This document shows positions 30,309-38,707 of a stretch of DNA of 64,000 nt, piece after piece. A model generated the notes under the pieces. That model was not told where the DNA came from, ran no database searches, and saw only the letters and a program-made list of their open reading frames with translations. The translations under genes and the position numbers were made by a program. This DNA comes from Phycisphaerales bacterium (lineage in GTDB: Bacteria > Planctomycetota > Phycisphaerae > Phycisphaerales > UBA1924): positions 1,186,001 to 1,250,000 of the forward strand of contig JAVJNT010000002.1 in NCBI GenBank assembly GCA_040217175.1, written 5' to 3'. Within the stretch, counting starts at the first letter, position 1; the number at the start of each line of letters is the position of its first letter.

Positions 30309-31673
30309 ATGCCGATCACCGTCACCATGCCCCGCCTGTCCGACACCATGGAGGTCGGCACCGTCGTCCAGTGGCACGTCAAGGAGGGCGACACCGTCTC
30401 GCCGGGCGACGTGCTGGCCGACATCGAGACCGACAAGGCCACCATGGAGCTCGAGGCCTTCGACGAGGGCACCGTCGCGAAGCTCGCCGCCAGCCAGGGC
30501 GAGTCGGTCAACGTGGGCGACCCCATCGTCATCATCGCCGAAGAGGGCGAGGACGTCTCTGAAGCCGCCAGGGCAGGGGCCGAGGCCGCCAAGAGCGGCG
30601 GCGAGGCCAAGGCGGCGGCGAAGTCCGAAGGCAAGACCGAGACCAAGCAGGCCGAGGGCTCGAGCTCGTCGTCCGCCTCCAGCGGTACGGCAACCGCGCC
30701 GGCCCCGACTTCCAACGGCAGCACCAACGGGGCCGCATCGAGCGAGAGAGCTGGCGACGGCGGCCGTATCTTCGCGAGCCCGCTTGCCAAGAAGATCGCC
30801 GGCGAGCACAACGTCGACCTCGCGGGCATCGACGGCACCGGCCCCAGCGGCCGCATCGTCAAGAAGGACGTCGAGCACGCCCTCGAGTCTGGCGGCGAGA
30901 GCGCCCCGGCATCGCGCGGTGCGCCCGCCCAGCCCGAACTGCCTCCCATCGGTGCGTCGCTGCAGGACAACACCGTCACGCTCAGCAACATGCGCGGCAC
31001 CATCGCCAAGCGCCTCGTGCAGAGCAAGCAGTCGATCCCGCACTACCAGGTCACCGTCGAGGTCGACATGGACGCCCTGCTCGACCTGCGCGAGCAGCTC
31101 AACGAGCAACTCAGCGCCCAGGGCGTGAAGCTCACCGTCAACGACTTCCTCGTTCGCGCGTGTGCACTGGCCATGCACCAGCACCCCTTCGTCAACAGCT
31201 CGTGGGACGACAGCGGCAAGCAGCCCGCCATCCGCCAACACGGCAGCGTCAACATCGGCGTCGCCGTCGCCCTGCCCGAAGAGCGCGGCGGGGGCCTGGT
31301 CGTCCCCGTCTTGCAGGGCACCGACCGCATGGGCCTGCGCACCATCTCCAGCGAGACGCGCCGCCTGGCCAAGAAGGCCCGCGAGAAGGGCCTGAGCGTC
31401 GAGGACATGGAGGGCTCGACCTTCACCATCAGCAACCTGGGCATGTTCGGCGTCGCCCACTTCACCGCCATCATCAACCCGCCCAACGCCTGCATCCTGG
31501 CCGTGGGCGCCGCGCGCGAGATCCCGGTCGTCCGCGACGGGCAGCTCATGATCGGCAGCGTCATGAGCATGACCATGTCCAGCGACCACCGCATCGTCGA
31601 CGGCGCGATGGCGGCCCAGTACCTCAACACCGTCAAGGGCATGCTCGAAGCGCCCGCGACGCTGCTGGTGTAA
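30309..31673 (+). CDS. pdhC: pyruvate dehydrogenase E2, dihydrolipoamide acetyltransferase
   Basis: 454 residues in three parts. An N-terminal lipoyl domain (about 1-78) carries the lipoylated Lys in IETDKATMELEAF. A Ser/Ala/Gly-rich linker leads to a peripheral-subunit-binding domain (FASPLAKKIAGEHNVDLAGIDGTGPSGRIVKKDV). The C-terminal catalytic domain contains PHYQVTVEVDMDALL, ISNLGMFGVAHFTAIINPP and the active-site SSDHRIVDGA (HxxxDG). It transfers acetyl from lipoyl to CoA. The GTGPSGRI E3/E1-binding site indicates a full complex. The E1-beta gene is upstream on the same strand. No E3 (lipoamide dehydrogenase) is in the window. Confidence 0.94.
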   Translation: MPITVTMPRLSDTMEVGTVVQWHVKEGDTVSPGDVLADIETDKATMELEAFDEGTVAKLAASQGESVNVGDPIVIIAEEGEDVSEAARAGAEAAKSGGEAKAAAKSEGKTETKQAEGSSSSSASSGTATAPAPTSNGSTNGAASSERAGDGGRIFASPLAKKIAGEHNVDLAGIDGTGPSGRIVKKDVEHALESGGESAPASRGAPAQPELPPIGASLQDNTVTLSNMRGTIAKRLVQSKQSIPHYQVTVEVDMDALLDLREQLNEQLSAQGVKLTVNDFLVRACALAMHQHPFVNSSWDDSGKQPAIRQHGSVNIGVAVALPEERGGGLVVPVLQGTDRMGLRTISSETRRLAKKAREKGLSVEDMEGSTFTISNLGMFGVAHFTAIINPPNACILAVGAAREIPVVRDGQLMIGSVMSMTMSSDHRIVDGAMAAQYLNTVKGMLEAPATLLV

Positions 31674-31682
31674 GACGCTCGC

Positions 31683-32195
31683 ATGGCCGAGCCGCCGGCG
31701 GTCACGATCCGGGCCGAGACCGAGCGAGACGTCGACGCCATCGACCGCGTCCTGCGCGCGGCCTTCCCGACCGCCGGCGAAGCGCAGCTCGTCGAGCACT
31801 TGCGCGCCGATGGCGACCTCCGCGTCTCGCTCGTGGCCGAGCTCGAAGGCGAAGTCCTCGGCTGCGTCGCGATCAGTCCCGTGACCATCGACGGCGAACC
31901 TTGCAACGGCGTCGGCCTCGCGCCCGTCGCGGTGCTGCCGAGCCATCAATCGCGTGGCATCGGCGCCACGCTCGTCGCCGCGGGGCTGGCCGCGTGCTGG
32001 AACGCGGCGTTCTGCGTCGTGCTGGGTGAGCCCGCCTCCTACCGCCGCTTCGGCTTCCGCCCCGCCGCTAAGCACGGGCTGTCTAGCACCTACGACGCCG
32101 GCGACGCGTTCATGGTGGTCACCCTCCCCGGCGGCTCGCTGCCTGACGGCGGCGGGCTGGTCCGATACGCTCCGGCGTTCGATGCTCTGGGGTAA
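31683..32195 (+). CDS. GNAT N-acetyltransferase (YhbS-like)
   Basis: 170 residues. GNAT fold with motif A VAVLPSHQSRGIGATLVAAGL (Q-x-x-G-x-G acetyl-CoA loop) and a C-terminal PASYRRFGFRPAAKHGL block typical of the YhbS/COG3153 branch. It starts 10 bases after the E2 stop and is probably co-transcribed. The acceptor is unknown. Confidence 0.85.
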   Translation: MAEPPAVTIRAETERDVDAIDRVLRAAFPTAGEAQLVEHLRADGDLRVSLVAELEGEVLGCVAISPVTIDGEPCNGVGLAPVAVLPSHQSRGIGATLVAAGLAACWNAAFCVVLGEPASYRRFGFRPAAKHGLSSTYDAGDAFMVVTLPGGSLPDGGGLVRYAPAFDALG

Positions 32196-32270
32196 ATCGG
32201 CCGATGCAAATGTAAGCAGTCGCTAGCTTTTCCCAGTACACTCTCTGGGCGCACCGCCCCGGGAGGCCCA

Positions 32271-33185
32271 ATGACCGACGCAGACGCCAACAACGACGCC
32301 GCGAACGCCGAGAGCGCCGCGGCCAAGAAGCCCCGCAGGTGGCGCAAGCGACTCCGCCGCGGCGCCATCGGCGTGCTGGCTGGCACGGCCCTGTTCGCGC
32401 TGGCCTCGTGCATCCACCTCGACCGGGCCAACCCCGCGTACCCCGCGACCAACGCCGAGGTCGACGCCGCCATCGACGAGATGGAGGCCGCCCCCGTCGG
32501 GCTCGACCGCCCGCTGGTCGTCCTCAGCGGCTGGCGCAGCCCGAGCATGACCGGCCGCGGCCTGGCCGGGCGCATCAAGGACATGACCGGCGCGGAGGAC
32601 GACGAGGTGCTTTCCATCTCGTACGTCTGGCAAGAGGACATCCGCGACATCGCCGACACGGTCGCCCAGAAGGTCGCCGACGAGTTCGGCACCGAGGTCG
32701 ACCCGCTCACCGGCGAGCGCTGGACCGTCGAGGTCGACGTGGTTGCGATCTCCATGGGCGGCCTGGTCGCCCGCACGGCCTGGGCCGAGCCCACCGAGGT
32801 CAAGCGGAACCTGGGCGTGCGCCTGAACATCCAGACGCTCTACACCCTGGGCAGCCCGCACCGTGGTGCGAAGCTGGCCAACTGGATCCGTCTGGACGAA
32901 TCTGCCCGCCAGATGCAACCCGGCTCGGACTTCCTGGCCATGCTCGACGACGCCACCATCGGCGACTCGCACGATCTGACCGTCGTCCCCTACGCCACGC
33001 TCCGCGACACCTGGGTGGGCGCCACCAACGCCGCCCCCAACGGGCAGGACCCCATCTGGGTGCCCGGCCGCGTCGTCCTGAGCCACCACCTCATCTCGCT
33101 GGACGACCGCATCCTGGCCGACCTGGGCCGCCGCCTGCGGGGCGAGGAGCCGCTGGGCCAGCCCTCGGCGCCGCCGAGGGACTGA
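32271..33185 (+). CDS. alpha/beta-hydrolase (lipase-like) lipoprotein
   Basis: 304 residues. A long basic n-region precedes a hydrophobic stretch and a lipobox-like LFALASC, predicting a membrane-anchored lipoprotein with Cys near residue 46. The hydrolase core has PLVVLSGWRSP, the nucleophile elbow VVAISMGGLVAR (Ala replaces the first Gly of GxSxG), the downstream TLGSPHRGAKLANW and a candidate catalytic His in LSHHLIS. These features match PGAP1/lipase-type alpha/beta hydrolases. The substrate is unknown. A degenerate repeat tract begins about 60 bases after the stop. Confidence 0.75.
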   Translation: MTDADANNDAANAESAAAKKPRRWRKRLRRGAIGVLAGTALFALASCIHLDRANPAYPATNAEVDAAIDEMEAAPVGLDRPLVVLSGWRSPSMTGRGLAGRIKDMTGAEDDEVLSISYVWQEDIRDIADTVAQKVADEFGTEVDPLTGERWTVEVDVVAISMGGLVARTAWAEPTEVKRNLGVRLNIQTLYTLGSPHRGAKLANWIRLDESARQMQPGSDFLAMLDDATIGDSHDLTVVPYATLRDTWVGATNAAPNGQDPIWVPGRVVLSHHLISLDDRILADLGRRLRGEEPLGQPSAPPRD

Positions 33186-33243
33186 GCGGCGGCCGGCTGG
33201 ACGCCCCGCAACGCCACCCGGTCCGCGCGGGGCTTCGCCTCGG

Positions 33244-33411
33244 GCGGCCGGCTCGCCGTTCCGTGCGGCCGGATCGTCGCTCGGTGCAGCCAGAACGCCG
33301 CTCAGGGCGTCCGGATCGCGTTTCTGGATGACCAAAAATCGGTTTTGGTCATCCGCAATGGCGTCCTGGGCGGCCCGATCGCCGGTTCGCGGGCGTCGGC
33401 CGGCGATCGCC
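33244..33411. repeat. degenerate 21-bp tandem repeat tract
   Basis: About eight head-to-tail 21-base units run from 33244 (units start at 33244, 33265, 33286, 33307, 33328, 33349, 33370, 33391). The best-conserved pair matches at about 17 of 21 positions (GCGGCCGG-type start, TCG core); central units have diverged to about half identity. The tract lies between the convergent lipase-like and gpsA genes. In one frame it would encode RPxRRSV heptapeptides but no gene start supports translation. Confidence 0.65.
33326..33354. other. perfect 12-bp inverted repeat (hairpin)
   Basis: GGATGACCAAAA (33326-33337) and TTTTGGTCATCC (33343-33354) are exact reverse complements around a 5-base ATCGG loop. 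It sits inside the 21-bp repeat tract between two convergent genes. No U-tract follows on either strand, so it could be a non-classical terminator, an RNA-stability hairpin or a protein-binding palindrome. Confidence 0.75.
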
Positions 33412-33422
33412 GACGGCCCGGC

Positions 33423-34475
33423 TCAGTCCGCCAGCCGCTCTTGCTTCTGCGGCCGGCTCATCAGCAGGCCGATGGCGTCCACCGGGTCGAGCCCGTCGAA
33501 GAGCACGGCGTGCACCGCCTCGCAGATGGGCATCTCGACGTTGTGCTTGCCCGCCAGCTCCATCACGGCCCGGGTCGTCGCGACGCCCTCGACCACGTGC
33601 ATGGTCGCCTCCATGTGCTGCTCGAGCGTGCGGCCCTTGCCCAGGGCTTCTCCGCAGGCCCGGTTTCGGCCCTGGGGGCTGAAGCACGTGGTCGCTAGGT
33701 CGCCCACGCCCGCGACGCCGAAGAAGGTCTCCAGCTCGGCCCCCATCGCGACGCCCAGGCGCACGATCTCCGCCAGGCCGCGCGCGAGCAGGGCGCTCTT
33801 GGCGTTGTAGCCGGCCTGCAGGCCGTCGAGGATGCCCGCGGCGATGGCGATGACGTTCTTGATCGCGCCGGCCAGCTCGGTGCCGACGAGGTCGTTGCTG
33901 GTATAGATCCGCAGGTAGCTCGCCGCGAACCACCGCTGCACGTCGCGCGCGAAGCGGTCGTCCCCGCTGGCGGCGATCATGGTGGCCGGAAGCCCCCGGG
34001 CGAGCTCGGCGGCGATGGTGGGGCCGCTGAGCGCGGCGATCGGACGCTCGGCTCCGATCACCTCCGCGATCACCTCGGTCGGCCGCAGCAGCGTGCCCTG
34101 CTCGAGCCCCTTGGCCGTGCTGACGATGCCGGCGTCGGTGGGCACGTGGGGCTTGAGTCTCGTAAACGCCTCGCGGATGTGCTGTACCGGAATGGCGCAC
34201 ACGACCAGCCCCGCGCCGTGCAGGGCCGACTCGTCGCTCAGGGCCACCCCCACGCGCTCGGGCAGGGTGAAGCCCTCCAGCAGCGGGCTGCGGCGGACCT
34301 GGGCTAGCTTGTGCTGGGCGTCGAGCTCGTGGCCCCAGAGGGCGATGCGGCCGATCTCGTCGCGGTCGCCCGAGCCGTCTTCGTGCGGCTCGCCCTCCCG
34401 CGGCGAGGCCGAGGCCAGGATCGCCGTGCACACCAGCCCCATCTGTCCCGCTCCGAGCACCGCCGCGTGTCGCAT
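33423..34475 (-). CDS. gpsA: NAD(P)-dependent glycerol-3-phosphate dehydrogenase
   Basis: Reduces dihydroxyacetone phosphate to sn-glycerol 3-phosphate for phospholipids. 350 residues: Rossmann motif AAVLGAGQMGLVC at the N-terminus, SGPTIAAELARGLPAT, catalytic Lys in ELAGAIKNVIAIAAGI, and FGVAGVGDLATTCFSPQGRNRACGEALG. ATG 34475 places the Rossmann strand at residue 4; the frame extension to 34499 is unlikely. An insertion SASPREGEPHEDGSGDRDEIGR after the first strand is longer than in most homologues. Confidence 0.94.
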   Translation of the reverse strand: MRHAAVLGAGQMGLVCTAILASASPREGEPHEDGSGDRDEIGRIALWGHELDAQHKLAQVRRSPLLEGFTLPERVGVALSDESALHGAGLVVCAIPVQHIREAFTRLKPHVPTDAGIVSTAKGLEQGTLLRPTEVIAEVIGAERPIAALSGPTIAAELARGLPATMIAASGDDRFARDVQRWFAASYLRIYTSNDLVGTELAGAIKNVIAIAAGILDGLQAGYNAKSALLARGLAEIVRLGVAMGAELETFFGVAGVGDLATTCFSPQGRNRACGEALGKGRTLEQHMEATMHVVEGVATTRAVMELAGKHNVEMPICEAVHAVLFDGLDPVDAIGLLMSRPQKQERLAD

Positions 34476-34657
34476 GGGCCACGGTACGCCGCGAACCACC
34501 CCGCCGGGCCCGGCGTAAGCAGGCCTTCACCCCCGGCCCGCCGGGCCTGTGCTCGTGCGCCCACGCGCCCGTTCATGCGGCCGGTGAGAGCCGCCCGAGG
34601 GCCTAAAGTGGCCCCGCGTCGGTCCCCCAGCATCGCCCCGGCAGGAGACGCCCGCCC

Positions 34658-36685
34658 ATGTCGACGATCGCCAGCCCCTCCCGAGAAGACCTGGACCAGC
34701 TCGAGGCCCCGGACCTGAGCGCCGAGACCGAGCAGGAGAGCCGCATCGAGCTGCGGATCGTGGTCTTCCTGATCGCCGCCATCGTGCTTGCGTGCTCGGT
34801 CGTCGCCCGCTGGACGGGCATGACCAGCGAGGCCGTCGCCGCCGTGCCCGCGGGCGTGGCGGCCCTGGTGCTGGGCTGCTTCCTGCTGCCGCCGGCGTGG
34901 CGCGAGATCCGCCGCGGCGAGTTCGGCTCCAGGTGCCTGGTCGTCATCGCGGTGGGCGGGGCCCTCGCGCTCGAACGCTACTTCGAGGCCGGCCTGCTGG
35001 CCTTCATCCTGAACATCTCCAACGAGATCGTCGAGCGTACCGCCAGCGGCGCGCGGCGCGCCATCGAGGCGCTCGTCGGCCTGACGCCCGACACGGCCCG
35101 CGTCGTTGACGAGGACGGCAACGAGCGCGAGGAGCAGATCACCGACGTCACGCTGGGCCAGATCGTCCGCGTCCGCCCGGGCGAGAACCTGCCCGTCGAC
35201 GGCCGCATCGTCAAGGGCCAGAGCGAGATCAACCAGGCGTCGCTCACGGGCGAGGCCATCCCCGTCTCGGTGCAGGCCGGCAGCGACGTCTACGCCGGCA
35301 CGACCAACCTCTCGGGCATCATCGAGCTCGAGGTCACCCAGGTGGGCGAAGACACGACCATCGGCAAGGTCACCCAGCTCATCCGCGAGGCCGAGAGCAC
35401 CAAGACCCAGCGTCAGCAGATCATCGAGCAGGTGGCAAGGTTCTTTGTTCCGATCGCGATTGGTGTTGCGTTCATCGTCTTCATGCTCAGCGCCAACAAC
35501 GCGCAGACGCAGCAGGACGCGTTCGCCTCGGCGCTCGCCGTGCTCGTCGTGGCGGTGCCCGCCGCGCTGCTGCTGGCCAGCCCGACCGCCATGGTCGCCG
35601 CCTTCGGCGCCGCGGCCCGGCTTGGCATCCTGGTCAAGAGCACCGGCTTCCTCGAGGCCGCCGCCAGCGTCAACACCATCATCATGGACAAGACCGGCAC
35701 CATCACCACCGGCACCTTCGAGGTGACGCGACTGGTGCCGGCCGAGGGCGTCGAGGGCGCGGACCTCTTGAAGGCCGCGGCCACGGCCGAACGGAACAGC
35801 AACCACCCGCTCGCGCAGTCCATCGCACGCACCGCCGACAAGGCCCGCGTGCCCGTCGAGACGCCCAGCGAGTTCCAGGAGCTGCACGGCAAGGGCGTCC
35901 GCGCCGTCACGCAGGGTGGCGAGCTGCACGTCGGCCGCTCGAGCTGGCTGAAGGAACTCAAGCCCGGCCAGGCCACCGCCATCGAGGCCGTCGAGGCCAA
36001 GATCGAGGGCGTCAGCGGCGTGCACGTGATGCGCGACGGCCGCTACATGGGCGTCGTCGGCCTCGAAGACCGCGTCCGCAAGAACACCAAGAACGTCCTC
36101 CAGCGCCTGCGCGAGCTGGGCGCCCGGCACATCGCGATCTTCACCGGCGACCGCCTGAGCGTGGCCAAGCGCGTAGGCGTGGCGGTGGGCGTCGACGCCA
36201 TCGAGGCCGAGTGCCTGCCCGAAGAGAAGTACCAGCTCGTGCGAGACCTGGTTGACCGCGGCTACCGCGTCATGATGGTCGGCGACGGCATCAACGACGG
36301 CCCCTCGCTGGCCGAGGCTGACGTAGGCGTGGCCATGGGCCTGAGCGGCTCGGACATCGCGGCGAATTCTGCGGGCGTCGCGCTCATGAACGACGACCTC
36401 TCGCGCATCCCCTTCTTCATCGAGCTGGCGCGTAAGACCAAGGCGATCATCCTGCAGAACATCATCGCCTCGATCCTGTTCGTGATCGTTGGCCTGGTCA
36501 TCGCCTCGACGGGCTTCATCAACCTCACCGTCGCCGGGCTCTACCAGATCCTGCCGGTGCTGTTCGTGATGTTCAATAGCTTCCGCTTGTTCCGATTCGG
36601 CGAGAGCTTCGCCGCCATCGAGGGCGAGGCCGAGGGCGGCCCGAAGCGCCGCGAGGCCTCGATGCGCGGGCTCGCGACGGCCTGA
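34658..36685 (+). CDS. P-type ATPase of heavy-metal-like architecture, lacking the CPx motif
   Basis: 675 residues. Membrane segments lie near residues 33-52, 60-80, 93-125, 262-280 and 290-322, plus two C-terminal helices. The actuator loop is SLTGEAIPV (198-201 TGEA), phosphorylation site DKTGTITTG (Asp 344), the N-domain HP dipeptide of P1B ATPases is at 383-384 (NSNHPLAQ) and the hinge MMVGDGINDGPSLAEADVG is present. The metal-coordinating CPC of transmembrane helix 6 is replaced by V300-P301-A302, and no N-terminal heavy-metal-associated domain exists. It therefore looks like a P1B-derived pump with altered or lost soft-metal specificity. It is monocistronic. Confidence 0.88.
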   Translation: MSTIASPSREDLDQLEAPDLSAETEQESRIELRIVVFLIAAIVLACSVVARWTGMTSEAVAAVPAGVAALVLGCFLLPPAWREIRRGEFGSRCLVVIAVGGALALERYFEAGLLAFILNISNEIVERTASGARRAIEALVGLTPDTARVVDEDGNEREEQITDVTLGQIVRVRPGENLPVDGRIVKGQSEINQASLTGEAIPVSVQAGSDVYAGTTNLSGIIELEVTQVGEDTTIGKVTQLIREAESTKTQRQQIIEQVARFFVPIAIGVAFIVFMLSANNAQTQQDAFASALAVLVVAVPAALLLASPTAMVAAFGAAARLGILVKSTGFLEAAASVNTIIMDKTGTITTGTFEVTRLVPAEGVEGADLLKAAATAERNSNHPLAQSIARTADKARVPVETPSEFQELHGKGVRAVTQGGELHVGRSSWLKELKPGQATAIEAVEAKIEGVSGVHVMRDGRYMGVVGLEDRVRKNTKNVLQRLRELGARHIAIFTGDRLSVAKRVGVAVGVDAIEAECLPEEKYQLVRDLVDRGYRVMMVGDGINDGPSLAEADVGVAMGLSGSDIAANSAGVALMNDDLSRIPFFIELARKTKAIILQNIIASILFVIVGLVIASTGFINLTVAGLYQILPVLFVMFNSFRLFRFGESFAAIEGEAEGGPKRREASMRGLATA

Positions 36686-36706
36686 GCAGGCGCGGCATAC
36701 TCAACA

Positions 36707-36736
36707 AAAGAACCCACGCACTCGCGTGGGTTCTTT
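36707..36736. terminator. bidirectional rho-independent terminator
   Basis: A 13-bp perfect stem AAAGAACCCACGC (36707-36719) / GCGTGGGTTCTTT (36724-36736) with an ACTC loop. The stem base is A/T, giving a U-run on both strands, and it lies between the convergent P-ATPase and FG-GAP genes. Confidence 0.88.
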
Positions 36737-36756
36737 GATGGGCGGGAAGCCTCGAA

Positions 36757-38484
36757 TCAACAACCCGCAGCGAACGCGTTCTGGAACGCCAGGAAGTCGA
36801 AGATGGTGAACTCCCCGTCGCCATCGAAGTCGGCCCGCGGGTCCATCAGTTCGAAGAGGTTGCCGAACGCGAGGAAGTCGAAGATGGTGAGGGCGCCGTC
36901 GCCGTCGAGGTCGGGGGGGCATGGCGGTAGGCCAACCTGCCGACCAAACACGACGTAGGCGCGTTCATCGCCGTAGCCCGGCGAGGGATAGGTACCGAGT
37001 GCGAGGTCATCGAGGCCGTCGCCATTGATGTCGCCAACGAACGACGTCGCAAAGCCGGTGCGGTCTCGGCCGCCACCGCCGGTGATGACAAAGCCGTTGC
37101 TGCCATCAATGTCGCTCAGTTGGATCACTGGCGGCTTGGGACCGTCGTCGCCAAACAGGACATACACGCGTCCCAACTCGCCCTCGGCGTATGGCGCAGC
37201 GATCGCCAGATCGGTCAGGCCATCGCCGTTGATGTCTCCGGCGGAGATCGACCTACCGCTAGCTTCGAATTCCATCGCACCGTCGATCCTGAAGCCATTG
37301 GTGCCGTCAAGGTCGCCCGTGTCCAACTCGGGCGGGAATCCGTCGGTTCTTCCGAAGATCACGCGTGTCACGCCCGCGGAGTATCGTCCGCCCGCGGTTT
37401 CGAGCGGCGAGCCGATTGCGAAGTCGTCCACGCCATCGCCGTTGATGTCACCGAGGCTTGCGACGGCTTGGCCGCTGTTGCCATACGTGCCCGCGGGTGG
37501 GACGGCCTGGAACCCGTTGGTGCCATCGAGGTCGCCGAACTCATCGAGTACGCTCGGACGATCGGTATCGCCGTAGACGACGTAGGCAATGCCGGCCCCG
37601 TACTTGCGGCGGGGCGCGCCGACGAGGAAGTCCTTGAGCCCGTCGTCATTGACATCGCACACCGCAACGACCGTACTGCCGGCCCGCTCGTCCGGCTGAT
37701 CTCCGACGATCCGAACGCCCTCATCGGGCGTGAGATCGCCGGCCTCCACAACCGGGGGTAAGGCATCGCTGACTCCATAGAAGACGTACGCTGCGCCCTC
37801 GTACGACGAAGTCCCGGCACTGTATTGGTATGCGCCACAAATCAGATCGGCGTAGCCATCGTCGTTCAAGTCGCCTGCGGATCCAAAGCCAGCACCAAAA
37901 TAGCTCGACGTGCCCTCGCCCTTGAACCGAACTCCGGTGAGGGCGTCGAGATCTTCCAACCCAAAGATCGCGGCGAACGGTCCGACCACGCCGACATCTC
38001 GGCCGAAGACGACGTAGGCCTCACCCGCATCTCGTACGCCGTCTGGATCGGCGCGGTCGGCTCCAATCAACAGGTCGTCTACGCCATCATTGTTTACGTC
38101 GACGTTGCCGCCGACGGACGTGCCCGCTTGGTCGCCAGGGTTGGCGCCGTCGATCCGGAATCCGTTCTGGCCGTCCAGCGTGCTCACGTCGACGACCGGT
38201 GGGAAGCCCTCTGCGCCAAAGTAGACATAGACCGCGCCCCGGAAGCTCTGGAACCGAGCACCGACCGCAAGATCCTCGTAGCCGTCGCCGTTGACGTCGC
38301 CGACCGATCCGAGCGAAGAGCCGAAGAACGCTCCGGGCCCGGCACCCTCGAGACGGAAGCCGGTCGAGCCGTCCAGTTCCATCAGATCCAGAATCGAAGG
38401 GAATGGATCGTCCTGCGCGAGCAGGGCGCTGGGCAAGGCGAGGCCGCTGAAGGCCAGCAGCACGGCAAGACGGTCGTTGAGCAT
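36757..38484 (-). CDS. secreted FG-GAP repeat protein with GC-type dockerin tail
   Basis: 575 residues. A signal peptide (MLNDRLAVLLAFSGLALPSALLAQ) precedes about seven FG-GAP/integrin-alpha-like blades, each with a Ca loop such as GDVNGDGYEDLAVGA, GDINGDGVDDFAIGS and GDINGDGLTDLAIAA, and a YVxFG strand. Together they should form a seven-bladed propeller. The C-terminus has the paired tail DLDGDGALTIFDFLAF / DFDGDGEFTIFDFLAF ending AAGC. ATG 38484 is chosen because the signal peptide starts there; the frame is open to 38526. Likely an extracellular adhesive or scaffold protein on the surface. Confidence 0.87.
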   Translation of the reverse strand: MLNDRLAVLLAFSGLALPSALLAQDDPFPSILDLMELDGSTGFRLEGAGPGAFFGSSLGSVGDVNGDGYEDLAVGARFQSFRGAVYVYFGAEGFPPVVDVSTLDGQNGFRIDGANPGDQAGTSVGGNVDVNNDGVDDLLIGADRADPDGVRDAGEAYVVFGRDVGVVGPFAAIFGLEDLDALTGVRFKGEGTSSYFGAGFGSAGDLNDDGYADLICGAYQYSAGTSSYEGAAYVFYGVSDALPPVVEAGDLTPDEGVRIVGDQPDERAGSTVVAVCDVNDDGLKDFLVGAPRRKYGAGIAYVVYGDTDRPSVLDEFGDLDGTNGFQAVPPAGTYGNSGQAVASLGDINGDGVDDFAIGSPLETAGGRYSAGVTRVIFGRTDGFPPELDTGDLDGTNGFRIDGAMEFEASGRSISAGDINGDGLTDLAIAAPYAEGELGRVYVLFGDDGPKPPVIQLSDIDGSNGFVITGGGGRDRTGFATSFVGDINGDGLDDLALGTYPSPGYGDERAYVVFGRQVGLPPCPPDLDGDGALTIFDFLAFGNLFELMDPRADFDGDGEFTIFDFLAFQNAFAAGC

Positions 38485-38592
38485 GGCTGTGATCCTTCCG
38501 ACCCCAGCATACCGAAGTTTACCCAAAGTTCGATGGCCTTTTTGCCCACGTGGTTTCGGCGATCTGGCAAGATAGGCGACTTCAGAACGGCG

Positions 38593-38694
38593 TCAGTCGC
38601 CTGAGCGATTGCCTGCGTCGAGCGTGTTCTGAATGGCCAGCAGATCGAATACGGGAAAGCTGGCGTCGCCGTCGAATTCGACCGGCGGCGACTG
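38593..38694 (-). pseudogene. orphan remnant of a GC-type dockerin tail
   Basis: Minus-strand sequence encodes VEFDGDASFPVFDLLAIQNTLDAG followed shortly by a stop at 38593-38595. This aligns with the second half of the exported-protein tail (DFDGDGxLTIFDFLAFQNxFDAGC) but has Ala for the second loop Gly, LLAI for FLAF and no terminal Cys. Upstream the frame runs into the end of dus in another phase, so no parent gene is left. It looks like the decayed 3' end of a lost exoprotein gene next to the intact FG-GAP gene. Confidence 0.6.
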
Positions 38695-38707
38695 ATTGGC
38701 GATTCGG

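Noticed and set aside
31683-32195. YhbS-like GNAT considered part of a toxin-antitoxin pair
   Set aside because: No adjacent ribbon-helix-helix or HTH antitoxin; it follows the E2 gene in a housekeeping context.
33328-33810. A plus-strand frame starting inside the 21-bp repeats and running through gpsA
   Set aside because: It is antisense to gpsA for most of its length and has no ribosome binding site.
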